Assembly: GCA_028752905.1 (NCBI GenBank)
Contig: JAQNBH010000009.1
Coordinates: 25,776,370-25,840,369, forward strand
DNA length: 64,000 nt
Direction of reading: 5' to 3'
Source: Cladorhizidae sp. MBARI D1340-BT2
Taxonomy: Eukaryota > Porifera > Demospongiae > Poecilosclerida > Cladorhizidae
Shown here: positions 33,620 to 44,402 of the stretch, in pieces
Layout of the letters: every line of letters begins with the position of its first letter
How positions within the stretch are numbered: position 1 is the stretch's first letter
The notes under the pieces: model-generated
What the model was told of the DNA's origin: nothing
The model's database searches: none
What the model saw: the letters and a program-made list of their open reading frames with translations, nothing else
Program-made: the position numbers and the translations under genes

Positions 33620-35085
33620 AGGCTGGTCCAGGAACTGGTTGTGACCCTATTTAATTGTTGATGTCTCACCCAAAGGACTCTGCATACTGCAGGATAACAA
33701 CCAAAACATTATGAAGGTTAGGGTTAATGTCGGGCTCTTTAAGCCTTACTTAACTAGAGAGATGCCAGTTCAACATGAGATACCTTCATCCATCCAGTCA
33801 CACAACACCAGTTCAAACAACCCTGGACCATCTGATGATTTGAGTGATACAGCTTACCCTGGGAGTCCAGAGAAGAGGCAGTTCCTAATCATTGGACAGA
33901 CTAAGAAAGATAGTCCAGTCCTCCCACCACCTGATAGAAACACACCTCTCTCTAGTGAGCCAACATCAGACTGTGTTGTAACCAGTGTTACACAAGTTGT
34001 GCCTAGAATGCTTGGAAAACCCTTGCCTTGCAAACCACCTGTCCTTACAGAAAATTCCCTGATGACTTTAAAAAAATTCTGCTGTCTGAAGCGTGGCTAG
34101 AAGACACACACATAGATGAGGCACAGGCTCTACTTCGCAATCAGTTTCCAAAGATGGGTGCTTCCAGTCTATTGGGTATGTGGCAACAGGAAGTGGAGGC
34201 TCAATAACTGGAACTCCGGTTCGGGATTATATCCAAATCATGAATACTGGCGGCCACTGGGTCTGTGTGTCTAGCATAGGAATGCCCAAGGGGACTGTGC
34301 GGGTGTATGACAGCCTCTATACAAGAACCAGTAAGAAATAACTTGAATGATAATATTTTATATGCAAAACTTTAAAAAAAATTACACATTCTGATTAGGT
34401 GAATCAAGAATTAACTGTTGTCAATTTCCAACAACTTTTATGACATGCATTGGAAATTGAATAATGTCATTGAATCCAACAGTGTTGTTTTTATTTTAAT
34501 CCTGTCAATTAAAAAATTGGTCTCCTTGATAACTACTGTTGTGAGCTTAGAAATCTATACTAAATTTTTTACTTGCATAGTATCTCAACTCAAGCATCAC
34601 ATTAAGAACCAAGGCCTTGCAAGAGTGTCAATTTCACCTAAATATGATTCACAGCTCGAAATTAATGGCAAGATGCCCACGTTATGGTACAACAACGAAC
34701 CCACTAAAATAGGTACAGTACGTGTTACCATTCAATCAATTCTTGTGAAATAAATAGTAGTTATACACTACAAACAATTATTAATAGTTGTTTCGTTTGT
34801 TCTTATTGTTGTTGGATCATTGCAGAACTGGATACACTAAAATGCCTGGCATGGATGGAATTATATCAAGGAAGCCACCTGACCATACAGAAAACATACA
34901 TGCATCAACAGGTTGGAGGCAATACCTGTGGTTTATTTGCCATTGCTGTAGCAACCGCATTATGCAATGGTGTGGACCCATCAACAATAACATTTGATCA
35001 AACAAAGATGCGGTCCCACCTGATGAGATCTTTCCAGACATATCACATCAAACTATTCCCTGTTCAAGGATGCTGACGGGAAGCC
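33620..35085 (+). pseudogene. Gene A exons: Ulp1 (C48) cysteine protease
   Basis: 33711-34100 is a low-complexity serine/proline linker. The protease follows: SEAWLEDTHIDEAQALLRNQ (about 34100-34160), then in a shifted frame NTGGHWVCVSSIG (catalytic His) and VRVYDSLYTRT (catalytic Asp) up to about 34335. After an intron, 34820-35075 gives QQVGGNTCGLFAIAVATAL (oxyanion Gln and catalytic Cys). Ulp1 enzymes cleave SUMO or similar modifiers; the role in these transposons is unknown. The triad residues all survive, but the frame breaks near 34165. Confidence 0.78.
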
Positions 35086-35295
35086 ACAAGCAAGAAGCTC
35101 AAGACTGTTCTCAGGGAACCATTGATCTGTGTTTGCAGACAACCCCATGACTGTGCCCTCACAGTGGCACAGTGCAGCAAGTGTAGTGAATGGTTCCACC
35201 AATCATGTATACAGATTCCACCATCAGCCATCATCAACCGGGAGGAGGAGTGGAACTGTGGCAGTTGTTTGGATAGGGAATTGGGTGCCACTTAA
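35086..35295 (+). pseudogene. Gene A: C-terminal PHD finger
   Basis: Directly after the protease, past one TGA at 35074, the frame continues with CVCRQPHDC, QCSKCSEWFHQSC and EEEWNCGSC: the Cys4-His-Cys3 pattern of a PHD finger. PHD fingers read histone H3 tails, so this could target insertion or expression, by inference. The stop separates it from the protease in this copy. Confidence 0.75.
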
Positions 35296-35844
35296 ATAAT
35301 TAAGACTGAATCTGTTTGTTCTTGTTGGGATTTTTTTCTGGGTAATTATGAATGTCTCATTTTCATGCAATAAACTGTCTTAGTTCTCCATATCTGTGAA
35401 ATACTGGGAGATCCTAAACTTTCTGGTGGTCTTCCTAGGATATCATGGTTGACCTGAAAATATGTTTATTGTTTAATTCAAGTTTTGCACAAGTTAAATT
35501 GTAGGATGGTGCTGAGGAACCACATATATATGCTCTGACCCTGTTCTTCTATCACTCCATCATCCAGAGAAGCAAAACAAAAGAAATATTGTTCATCTAA
35601 TTGTGATTATAGTAAATGGCAAGTATTCTCAGTTGTCATATTACTTCTCCCATGATGATAGATTTGTTGCTAAAAAAATCTATTTCTATAGCTAGAGAGA
35701 AAAATTTAATATTAAAAAAAAAAAAAAAATATTCTGAGAGAAATGAGGGTTGGCAAGTTACTTGCCATATTAGATACTCCTCCCATGTTTTTACTGCAAT
35801 TTATATATAGCTTGTGTATATATATATACACACGCAACACTTTC
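35296..35844. other. No gene; poly-A run
   Basis: A 16-A run lies at about 35714-35729, without a coding region upstream that would make it a clear retrocopy tail. Nothing else seen. Confidence 0.4.
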
Positions 35845-35995
35845 ATATTCAGCTATGACAGGTGAGATTTATATGGCAGGTGGGACTAATATGTCGGGTG
35901 AGACAAATATGGCAGGTGTCTGCAGGTGACTAATATGGCAGGTGAGACTAATATGTCAGGTGATACTAATATGTCAGGTGAGACTAATACGGAAT
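35845..35995. repeat. ~19-bp minisatellite
   Basis: About seven units of GACTAATATGTCAGGTGA with substitutions (GGCAGG for GTCAGG). Confidence 0.85.
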
Positions 35996-36020
35996 AGGAA
36001 TATGGAATAGTTTACCTGAC

Positions 36021-36438
36021 TGTCGCAGGACGACATTAAAACTAGACTGTTCCCAATGCATAACTATGGATGTGGATTGAACCCAGTAGTGAGTAACTAA
36101 TTATGAATTGGAAGTGTTGTTAATGTTGCAGCTTAGTGTGTTTGTGTGTTATGTGTTTATGTTGGGAAAATGTCATAGGTCGATGATGAGTGTAAGATTA
36201 CCATGTATGGGCAGAAACCAGAAGTGGGGGCTCCAGCCTAGTTAAGGGAGGAGTTGTTACTGCTCTGGGAGTTAGCCATTGTACTGAGTCTTGTAAGTGT
36301 CCTATATTGAATTATTAACGTTTCTCTACTTAACCTTGCTAGCCTAGTGTATAGCTTAAAGGTAGAGTGATGGCAGCATACCAACACTTAGTGACTGGCT
36401 CAGAGTCTGTGGGTAAGATCAGATTTGGTCCTGTCACA
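36021..36438 (+). repeat. 5' LTR of gypsy element 3
   Basis: Begins TGTCGCAGGAC and ends GGTCCTGTCACA, nearly inverted ends, two bases before the primer-binding site. Its last ~30 bases recur at 38860-38889. The left boundary is inferred from the TG and the partial inverted symmetry. Confidence 0.65.
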
Positions 36439-36440
36439 AC

Positions 36441-36458
36441 TGGTGGCAGCGGTGGGAT
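36441..36458 (+). other. Primer-binding site of gypsy element 3
   Basis: TGGTGGCAGCGGTGGGAT, which from memory is the complement of the 3' end of a metazoan tRNA-Leu including CCA. An identical copy is at 38892-38909. Confidence 0.75.
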
Positions 36459-36500
36459 TTTTTTAAACTAGAGAGATAGCTACTTTCCTTGACAAGAAGA

Positions 36501-37350
36501 ATGGATACCAGAAGTAAGGCAAGGCACACTACAGAAGGAGAAAGGCGGAGTACTTCACCGCTAATGGACTCAGAAGATATTGGGGAAAGAGTGACAACTT
36601 ATATGCTCCCAATGTTTAAACTCCAGTCAGAGAAGCAAAAGGAAGACGAGAAAAGACGGGCGACCGAACGAGCAGAAGCCGAGGAGAAAAGAGAACAGAG
36701 ATGGAAAAGATTGCTGATGACAGTGATGAGCGGAGGGGGCACTGACAGGATAGAAGAATCGGACTCTGTTCCTACCCCCAGCCAAATCAAAGCACCCCGG
36801 TTCAGAGAAATGAAGGAAGACGAAGACCCCCTGGATTATTTAACGTTTTAGAGAGCCATATGGCTACATACAAGGTCCTCAAGAAGGATTGGATGAGATA
36901 TTTGGCTCCTGAATTCCGACCAGATGCCAACAGAGTATATCTGGCAATGCAGCCGGATGTAAAGGAAGACTATGATCAAGTCAAACTAGCACTCTTGCGA
37001 CTCTACCGTGTGACCAGAAAAGCTTACCGAAAAGATTGGACAATCTCAAACGGAAACCAGACGAAGGATGGGAGGCTCTGATGGGTCGTGCTGTCCTCAC
37101 CACACGATGGACAGAAGGCTGCAAAACAATCCAGCAGGTAAATGATTTGTGTGCACTTGATACTGTAATGAAGCTTATGCCTAGACATGTAGCACAGTTT
37201 GTGTCTGACAAGATACCCAGCACTGCAGCTGAGGCTGGAGGATTGGCAGATGATTACCTGGCAGATAGGGGTTGGACCCCTGTTGACCAGTCGATATCGG
37301 TCGACTCCACCACCAGATATTCCGGAAGGGAGACAGGTCTAGGCAACTAG
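36501..37350 (+). pseudogene. Gag of gypsy element 3
   Basis: Starts at the ATG at 36501 (MDTRSKARHTT), with a long charged helix (36600-36720, rich in E/K/R), then KAPRFREMKEDEDPLDYL. After a break near 36850 it continues in two overlapping frames with YLAPEFRPDANRVYLAMQ and the SCAN-like helices VNDLCALDTVMKLMP, HVAQFVSDKIPSTAAEAG. The helical region resembles SCAN domains, consistent with Gmr1-like Gag. At least two frameshifts. Confidence 0.8.
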
Positions 37351-37425
37351 CAGGTAGAACATGAGGCAGGTGGAAAGAGAAAGAGGCAAGAGCAAGGAGT
37401 ACACTCACACAAGGGAGCAGTACAG

Positions 37426-38052
37426 ATGATCACAAACAGTACAAGCCGAAGGCAGATGGGTCCTACAGACCCAAATGCTTCAAATGTGGGAAGCCAGGTC
37501 ATTTTGCACCGGGAATGCTATAGTACCAAGCCCAAAAGTTTCAAGAAGAGGTACGATAATGTGAACTTGTCCAAGCCACTGACGCCCAAGGAAGAAGTAT
37601 CTCTGATCAAGACAGAGATCAGTGGACGCTCTACAGTGGAAGGCACATTAGGAGGGATGAAATGTATAGACATTTTATTAGATGCTGGTGCAGGGCAGAT
37701 GGTGGTGAGGTCGAGCTTGGTACCCAAGGAGTGCTACACCGGCAGGTCCGAGGAGGTGAGAGATTACCAGGGAACAGCATGAACTCACCACTTGGCACGG
37801 ATCAACATCACTGTAGGAGGCCGCACAGAGGAGCTGGAGGTGCTGGTGGCAGACAAACTAACACATGAAGTGTTGCTTGGCACAGACATGCCTGGACTGT
37901 GGGATTTGGGTAAGCAGTTGTTGAATAATGAGTTGGTCAATTTGGTGTCTACTCGTTCTCAGACTAGAGCAGGAGGGAATACTGAACTGCAGGCTTATGG
38001 TCGAGAGAGTGTGAGGCTGAGGAGAGCACTGAGGAGGATGAGACAGCAATGA
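37426..38052 (+). pseudogene. Zinc knuckle and protease of gypsy element 3
   Basis: A zinc knuckle (CFKCGKPGHFAPG, its last Cys lost to a frame slip) lies at about 37470-37520. The protease active site near 37675 reads LLDAGAGQMVV: the usual DTG has become DAG. The C-terminal half follows after a stop, with RINITVGGRTEELEVLV and HEVLLGTDMPGLWDLGK (37800-37910). The Thr to Ala change at the active site and the internal stop would abolish activity. Confidence 0.8.
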
Positions 38053-38849
38053 TGAGGAATCATCCGAAGGAGTCTCCGATGATGGACCAGACCCTACCAC
38101 AAATGACGAGACATCTGATGAAGAGCCAGAGAAGAAAAGTCTGACAAAGTCCCAGAAGAGTCAGGCCAATGCAGTGTACATAGAGGGGCAGAAGGGCCAT
38201 CCACTAGATGTCAATTCCAAGGAACTCCAATGAGAGCAAGAGCATGATCCGATACTTAAACCCATGTGGGTGAAGGCACAGAGTGATGACAACACTGAGT
38301 TTCTGGTGGAGGATCACTTGCTGTGGAGGAATACAACAGACCGCCTGGGTGATGAGGCAACACAATTGTGCCTACCTAAAAGGTATAGGTCCATGGTACT
38401 GGCTCTAGCTCACCGACCAGGCCATCCAGGATGAGATAGAACAGCACAGAGAATACTTGATGAATTCTTCTGGCGCCAAATTCATGATGATGTGGAAAAG
38501 TTTCACCTGCACCATTACCATCATCGGGCAACCATCCTCCAGAATAGCGATGGATTTGACAGGGCCACTCCCGACGACACCAGATGGCAACCGTTTTGTG
38601 CTAGTAGTGATAGATTATTCCACTAGATGGCCTGAGGCATTTGCACTACGGACAACAGAAAGTTCCATTATTGCAGAGAAGCTAACACAAATGTTTACAT
38701 GGACTGGTGTGCCAGACGAGATCCTGATGGTCTGCGGCACAAACTTTGTCAGCAAGCTGCTGAAAGAGTTGTATAACTTCTTGGGGTTGAAGGCGATCAA
38801 AACAACTCCTTACCACCCACCCACAGACGGGATGGTTGACTCACGTTAA
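38053..38849 (+). pseudogene. Integrase of gypsy element 3
   Basis: After an acidic linker, 38265-38520 carries the integrase lead-in (LVEDHLLWRNTTDRLGD) and the HH part of the zinc-binding domain (LALAHRPGHPG, RILDEFFWRQIHDDVEKF); the Cys pair is lost. The core at 38530-38849 has SSRIAMDLTGPLP, LVVIDYSTRWPEAF (first Asp), and GTNFVSKLL, where the second Asp is gone through a small deletion. It stops at YHPPTDGMVDSR with the expected NG..ER replaced. Inactive. Confidence 0.85.
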
Positions 38850-38859
38850 AGGCAATGGT

Positions 38860-38970
38860 CTGTGGGTAATATCAGATTTGGTCCTGTCACAACTGGTGGC
38901 AGCGGTGGGATTTTTTTTTAACTAGAGAGATAGCTACTATCCTTGACAAGAAGAATGGATACCAGAAGTA
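38860..38970 (+). repeat. Second copy of gypsy element 3 LTR end, primer site and gag start
   Basis: Nearly identical to 36408-36520, including GGTCCTGTCACAAC, the primer-binding site and the gag start ATGGATACCAGAAGTAAG, after which a tetranucleotide array begins. This is the 5' part of another copy or a product of unequal recombination. Confidence 0.88.
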
Positions 38971-39150
38971 AGGTAGGTAGGTAGGTAGGTAGGTAGGTAG
39001 GTAGGTAGGTGGGTAGGTAGGTAGGTAGGTGGGTGGGTGGGTGGGTGGGTGGGTGGGTGGGTGGGTGGGTGGGTGGGTGGATGGGTGGGTGGGTGGGTGG
39101 GTGGGTAGGTAGGTAGGTATGTAGGTAGGTAGGTAGGTAGGTAGGTAGTA
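38971..39150. repeat. (GTAG/GTGG)n tetranucleotide array
   Basis: About 45 units, GTAG at both ends and GTGG in the middle (39010-39105). The G-rich strand has regularly spaced GGG/GG runs and could form G-quadruplexes. Open frames of PTHP or TYLP repeats on the minus strand are artefacts. The array seems to have grown out of the AGTAAGGTAGG at the gag start. Confidence 0.95.
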
Positions 39151-39219
39151 TGTAGGAGAGCAAAATATAGTTAAAAAGGGGGTGATTTCTCATCTAAAGC
39201 CATTTAAAGGGTATAAACA

Positions 39220-40212
39220 GTTCCATAATGTTGAAAAGGAAGCTAATGTACCCATTTTACTTGAATAAAATGGATTCACCCTATCTGATTCTTCACACCT
39301 TCGTCGTCTGATACCATTCATCTTGCATCATGAAATCAGTAAACTGAAACAAGATATTTGCAGGAGACATGTAGCTATCATTTTTGATGGAACGACCCAT
39401 GTGTGTGAGGCCTTTGTGATTGTTCTACGTTACATAGATAAAGAGTGAGCTATCAAGCAGCGTGTTTGTCGGCTGATGCTTTTAGCTAAATCCATCACTG
39501 GAGAAGAATGTGCTAGGCAACTAATAACTGCTTTGTCAACTGAGCTGTCAATTGCTTCTAATTTGATTATAGCAGCAAAGAGGGACCGTGCATCAGTGAA
39601 TGATGTGGCAATGAGGACCATATCTGTGATCTATAATAAGATAATGGTTATCGGCTGTTTTTCGCACACTCTGGATCATGTTGGAGAAAGAATGAAAACA
39701 CCTATCTTAGATGTGTTCATAAAGGCTTGGATAAGCTTGTTCGCTCACAGTCCGAAGTCAAGGCTTGCATGGAAGACACAGCCTGGATTGTCCACTCCAA
39801 CCTATTCAGCAACCATATGGTGGAGTAAGTCTGAAGTTGTCCACAAATTGCATGACATGTTTGGAGATGTGCTGCATGGCAGTTATTTACCTCCATATAC
39901 AACTGGAAAACTACTGGAAATCATTGACGATCAAGCAGCATGTAGGAAACTGAAAATGGAGCTCGCTATAACAGTAGATGCAATGGAACCGTTCGTCAAG
40001 GCAACATACTCATTAGTGTTAGTTACATTAAGTCTTCTGTATTCTCATGTCTCGTCACAATACTATCCAAATGTGGCTGCAGTCTCTAAGCATCTGTCAG
40101 AGGGAAATTCTACACGTGAGTGCCAACTGATAGCTTACGCCAAAGCTTGTTGTGTCCGTACTCATACTTCAAGGAGAAGTTTGACAGAGATCTCAGGCCT
40201 ATTGTACTTGTT
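39220..40212 (+). pseudogene. hAT transposase remnant
   Basis: In the plus frame, LRRLIPFILHHEISKLKQ leads to HVAIIFDGTTHVCEAF (first catalytic Asp) and VLRYIDKE, a TGA at 39448, then 39476 onward: LMLLAKSITGEECARQL, the hAT signature VIGCFSHTLDHVGERM near 39650 and WWSKSEVVHKLHDMFGD. A shift near 40150 then lets the other frame continue as YFKEKFDRDLRPIV before homology stops where the inverted repeat begins. The N-terminal zinc finger and the C-terminal dimerisation domain are missing. It resembles the source of the hAT derivative at 10291-11255. Confidence 0.75.
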
Positions 40213-41905
40213 AAATATGTGCCCCCTCCCTCCCCACTCAACTCAATCATAAATGCAGCCCTGAATAGTAATTAAAGTAGACCCCAGTGATGGACAGTTA
40301 CTAACAAGCATAGTAGGTCCATACACTGCTTACTTATACCAGTTGGCTGACCTTTACGCCTGGATGCTAGTTGCAGCTGCCTGTGGTTAGGGAGGTGATG
40401 TAACTGGTGATCTGTAGCAAAGTGCATGATTGTGCATATGTACACAATGCTAGTGATTGTGAGTAGTTTACTGTTTGCTCTCCTCTCCATGATTGATTCT
40501 ACCCAACCTCATATAGCATCCCTGTTTCTCATGCCACATCTGTGGAGCTAGTTGTCTACTGCATCTCACTGTTGAAGGCTTCTACTAACTTCATTTCAGA
40601 GCAACCCCCTTGCCAACTGGTTCTGAGTGGAGGTTTTGCTAGTATAGTAAATGACTAATTTTGGGGGAGATAGTTAATTTTTTAATAAAAAACCCAAACA
40701 AGTGCGGTACCACTTTATAGCTCCATAGATTCTGTAAACTTTATGGTATGTACTTGATATATAGCTCAAAAGATAGCGCTCTCTGTGTGCTTTATTTCGA
40801 TACTAAAATATTTTTCATGCTTATAACTATAGCCAAGTTACTGGAACTAAAGTGGAGGGATCCTCAAAACCTGAATGCCTGATTTTGCCGCATAAATATC
40901 TCCAGATTGCCAAGTGCTAGAGAGTTGAAATTAACACCAGTGACTAGAAGAAGCCCTACTCTATGCAATAAGCAATTTGATGAGGCGCTAAAACGTAAGT
41001 ACGTGTTCAAATGCTCGGTTGTAAAATGAATTTTGTTAAAATTCCATAAAATTCATTTTCCACCTGTGCGCTTGCTTGACCAGTACTTACATTTTAGCGC
41101 CTTATCAAAAATAGAGTAGGGCTTTCTCTAACCAGTGTTGCTAATTTCAACTCTCTAGCACTTGGCAATCTGAAGATATTTATGTGGCAAAATCAGGCAT
41201 AGAGGTTTTGAGGCTCCCTCCACTTTATTTCCAGTAACTTGCCTATAGTTATCATATGAAAAATATTTTAGTATCAAAGCGAGGAGAGACCAATCTTTTG
41301 AGCTATAATTATATCAAGTCCATACCATGAAGTTTACAGTATCTATGGCGCTATAAAGTGATAACCACAAGTTTGTTTTTATAATTTAAAAATGCACCTA
41401 TCACCCCTAACAAACTCACAGTTGACTACTTGCTAACTGATCAATGATGTTTTTATTTTGTAAGAATGATTCTATCACAGGTTAAGTGTTGTGAAACACA
41501 GTCAAATCATTGGGTAATATTTTGTAAGGATGTACATGTAACCCTGTCTATGTGTCGTGTAACACCGTCTGTGATGTGTTATGATGGAGAAAGAAGCTCT
41601 CATTTTTTAATGTAATACCATATTTCATTAACTGATTCACCTTTTTAAGCTGATATCTTCAAATTGGGACATTCATCATAAAACGTGCTAAAAACCAGAT
41701 TTTTACCTGGACATGTGCAGAAGGTTACAACATTATTACATTAAACTTTATTTCTTGTTCTAGTTTGTGGGAGTGGGTGGAGGAAGCGATAAAAATATAG
41801 AAATGAATAAAACTGATTGACAAGCAAAAAAGTCATAAACTGTCCCTTCCTTACCTTTGCTGCTGTCTCTGCAAGCCAATAAAAGCTGTATATTCACCTA
41901 TGCTA
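40213..41905. repeat. Right copy of the ~1.9-kb inverted repeat
   Basis: Reverse complement of about 240-1931. The inner edge coincides with the end of hAT transposase homology near 40213, the outer edge lies at about 41900. It includes one 260-bp unit (about 41630-41890) instead of two. Confidence 0.85.
40680..41402. mobile_element. Fold-back hairpin, right copy
   Basis: Arms at about 40682-41040 and 41046-41400 are imperfect reverse complements around GAATTTTGTTAAAATTCC. Same structure as 736-1478 in inverted orientation. Confidence 0.7.
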
Positions 41906-43514
41906 GCCTGAAATCCCTCAGAATATCTACTCTCTTTAGAAGAAAATGCACTCCTGGTTGGATTTCTGTATCAGCATCTAGGATGGTTATGCATTGAAGG
42001 TGCTACAAAATATCACGAGGAAAAGAGTTTACCCTCTACAAGTTTCTCCTGGAAAAGTTGGGCATTAGTAGTGGCTAGCTGTTCTGACAGCAGTAAGGGT
42101 AGCATTACCTTTACTAGAGTTTACAGGATCCCATCCAAGGACAAAAATGTCAACTAACAAGTGTAGCATACTAATCTCAATGGAAGCAAGTCAGCATTTT
42201 CTTCTCCGTAACTAGTGATCCCTTATCAACATACTTATGTAAGCCAGAAATTGATTAAATCATATTACCCACAGAGATCAGAATGCTCACTTAGCTGCCA
42301 TCAAGCTCAAATGCACCCTCCCTGCGACATCCATCATTGTCCGTGGGACGGGATCCAGGATGAACTATTGAAAGTTAATGCTATCCTTTCTGGTGTTAAA
42401 ACCTTCACAAGTTTTACATCCCAGATGCCACTGCAAAGATCTTGCTCTATCCTGGCCCAAATCAGCAGAAGACTGTAAACAATGTATCAAAGGACACTAA
42501 CTCATTTCTCAAAGTCTAAACTATTGAGAGAGTTTACTGGTAGGCACAAGTAGCCTAGTGTAGGAAAAACAGCTTGCTAAAACAGCAGAATTCCCATAAA
42601 GATTACTATGAGGACAGTGGTTGCGATCAGCGATTGCACATCCCTTATACTTGCTGCAAAACTGATTAAGTTATGATTTAAAAAACTTTAAGACCATTTT
42701 AGATCAGTTCTTGTAAGTTGCTAGAGTATTAAGAGGCACCTGTACATACTCCATCCCCTAATGCTGCAGGGATAACTAATGTTGTTCTAATGCTGCTGGT
42801 ACAAAGCCGCCACCATACTAGAGCTTGAAATAACAATCCCATTGAAGAGACACCTCCCACACACGTGCATGTACTTGACTGTCAAATGCTGAACGTTCTA
42901 TTAAGTAGCATTTAGGGGGCCTAACTTGTACCACTTTTGTCTATAAAAATATTTTAGTTTCCTAAACTGTGGTTGTTAAGCCTCTCATGTTTAGTTACCT
43001 AATGTTCTTAAGTTAAGTTATGGTATCTTGCTACGAAGCACTGTTCTCAAAGTCCTTGAAACATGCACCAATTATGAACATGTGAACAAGCTTCATGATT
43101 AGTGTAACATATTTCCCAGAAGATTGAGGCAAGAATTGTAATAGCATAACCAGGCCTATTTATAGCTGCAACTCTCTGTAACTGTCTACAGTTTCCTAAC
43201 GAGTATCTTGCTGCTCCATCATGACATTTGCAACCTTTCCCAAGTGATCTAGTGGCACAGGCAGCTCCTCCTGCACGTCCTCTAAATTGCCAAAAACATT
43301 TTCCAATGTCCCAATGATGGTATAACTGGATCGTAAAGGATATCAACATTGAGCCTGTCACAAGAATTGCATATTTCATGATAACTGATCTTCAAATGGT
43401 TTTATAGTTGAATATACTTTGCTGAATAAAACCAATTGCAAAGAATGCAGGATAGACCATCTATAGGTCGTTACATCATCTCAGGAGCCACGGTACTTAA
43501 TTTAATATGGCTTG
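41906..43514. other. No gene recognised; dispersed repeat segment inside
   Basis: Short frames at 42215-42478 (plus) and 43047-43379 (minus) are not recognised. 43135-43220 (CATAACCAGGCCTATTTATA through AACGAGTATCTTGCTGCT) recurs in reverse complement at about 54855-54940, so it belongs to a dispersed repeat. Confidence 0.45.
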
Positions 43515-43712
43515 GGAGTCTTATGAATTTCATTCATTTTCCACCCGCACGCTTGACTACGTACTTACATTTTAGCGCCTAATCAAAACTGTCATTGTAT
43601 AGAGTAGGGCTTCCTGTAGCCACTGGTGCTAATTTCAACTCTCTAGCACTTGGCAATCTGGAGACATTTACGCACCAAAATCAGGCATTCTGGTTTTTGA
43701 GGATCCTGTGTG
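43515..43712. repeat. Half copy of the fold-back repeat
   Basis: Matches about 1100-1290 in the same orientation, from the AATTTCATTCATTTTCCACC centre to the GGTTTTTGAGGATCC block. Only one arm is present. Confidence 0.85.
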
Positions 43713-44397
43713 AGTAATTAGTTCTGTGCAGTTCAAAATCTCATTATAATAATATACTAGAACTTTATTTAAATCAGCTTTTTTGTTCAGCTGAGAGTAA
43801 TCGTACAAGTTTGAATAAATTTAGAAGTGTACTAGTATTATGCATAATATGATGTAATGTTACATGTTTTACCTTCTTGTATGTAACCTGATATTCATCT
43901 CCCTCCTCTTGATGTTCGGACTCTCCTCACATTTGGTGAGTATTTGAATCTACAATAATCATCCCCAACATCTTGCAATGTGCATAATACAACTACTTAT
44001 TGTTGGTGGTAATAATACCCACAACTGTCTATATCTCAACTCTCTTAACATGGTGTCATAATGCGCTCAGGATGCTACACACAAAACTAGATGCTATGGG
44101 TACATTTTCCTCTGTAAGTTAAAACTAGACCAACAACAGCTGTCTTTGCATGGAACTTGAGCTCTATGTTGAATGAGCTCTATACTGGGAGGTAGCAACA
44201 GCGAACCTAATTTCTGCTGCATTATATGTTTAGTTTGTTCTTGCTCTAGTACAGGCAGCATCCAGCAGAGAAGCTAGATATATTTAATGGGAACTCTTAA
44301 GGGTGTGGATCTTGCTGTTCTTTTACTATTATAGTCTACTAGATAATGACAGGCTTAGATAATTTATCCACTAAAGCTTTGGATGTGGTACCTAGCC
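43713..44397. other. No gene seen
   Basis: AT-rich sequence up to the hAT element at 44403. No feature recognised. Confidence 0.4.
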
Positions 44398-44402
44398 CTT
44401 AT

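Larger units (their letters stand above)
29294..35295 (+). pseudogene. GIN/Ginger-like gene A: integrase-Ulp1-PHD, plus strand
   Basis: Fragments in one orientation over 6 kb make a spliced gene: integrase zinc-binding domain, DDE integrase core, a post-core region, a Ulp1 (C48) cysteine protease and a C-terminal PHD finger. Introns with GT..AG borders separate them (donors at 29492, 31657 and 32073; acceptors before 29294, 31433 and 31921). This order is that of GIN/Ginger1 cut-and-paste DNA transposons, whose transposase is related to gypsy integrase and is fused to a Ulp1 or OTU protease. Frame lesions in several exons mean it is not functional. I found no terminal inverted repeats by eye. 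A second, different copy is at 57.5-61.9 kb. Confidence 0.75.
36021..38849 (+). mobile_element. Gypsy-type LTR retrotransposon 3, truncated
   Basis: Plus-strand order: LTR (36021-36438), primer-binding site, Gag, zinc knuckle, protease, integrase zinc-binding domain, integrase core, then an abrupt end near 38849. Integrase comes right after protease with no reverse transcriptase between, so this third element shares the Gmr1-like order. The 3' half (rest of integrase, reverse transcriptase, RNase H) is missing. Just downstream (38860-38970) is a second copy of the LTR end, primer site and gag start, so the region has been rearranged. Many frame lesions. Confidence 0.85.

Noticed and set aside
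35700..35735. Poly-A tail of a processed retrocopy
   Set aside because: The A-run follows intergenic DNA with no intronless gene copy upstream and no visible flanking duplication.
38918..39193. Proline/threonine/leucine repeat frame
   Set aside because: Translation of the GTAG/GTGG tetranucleotide array.
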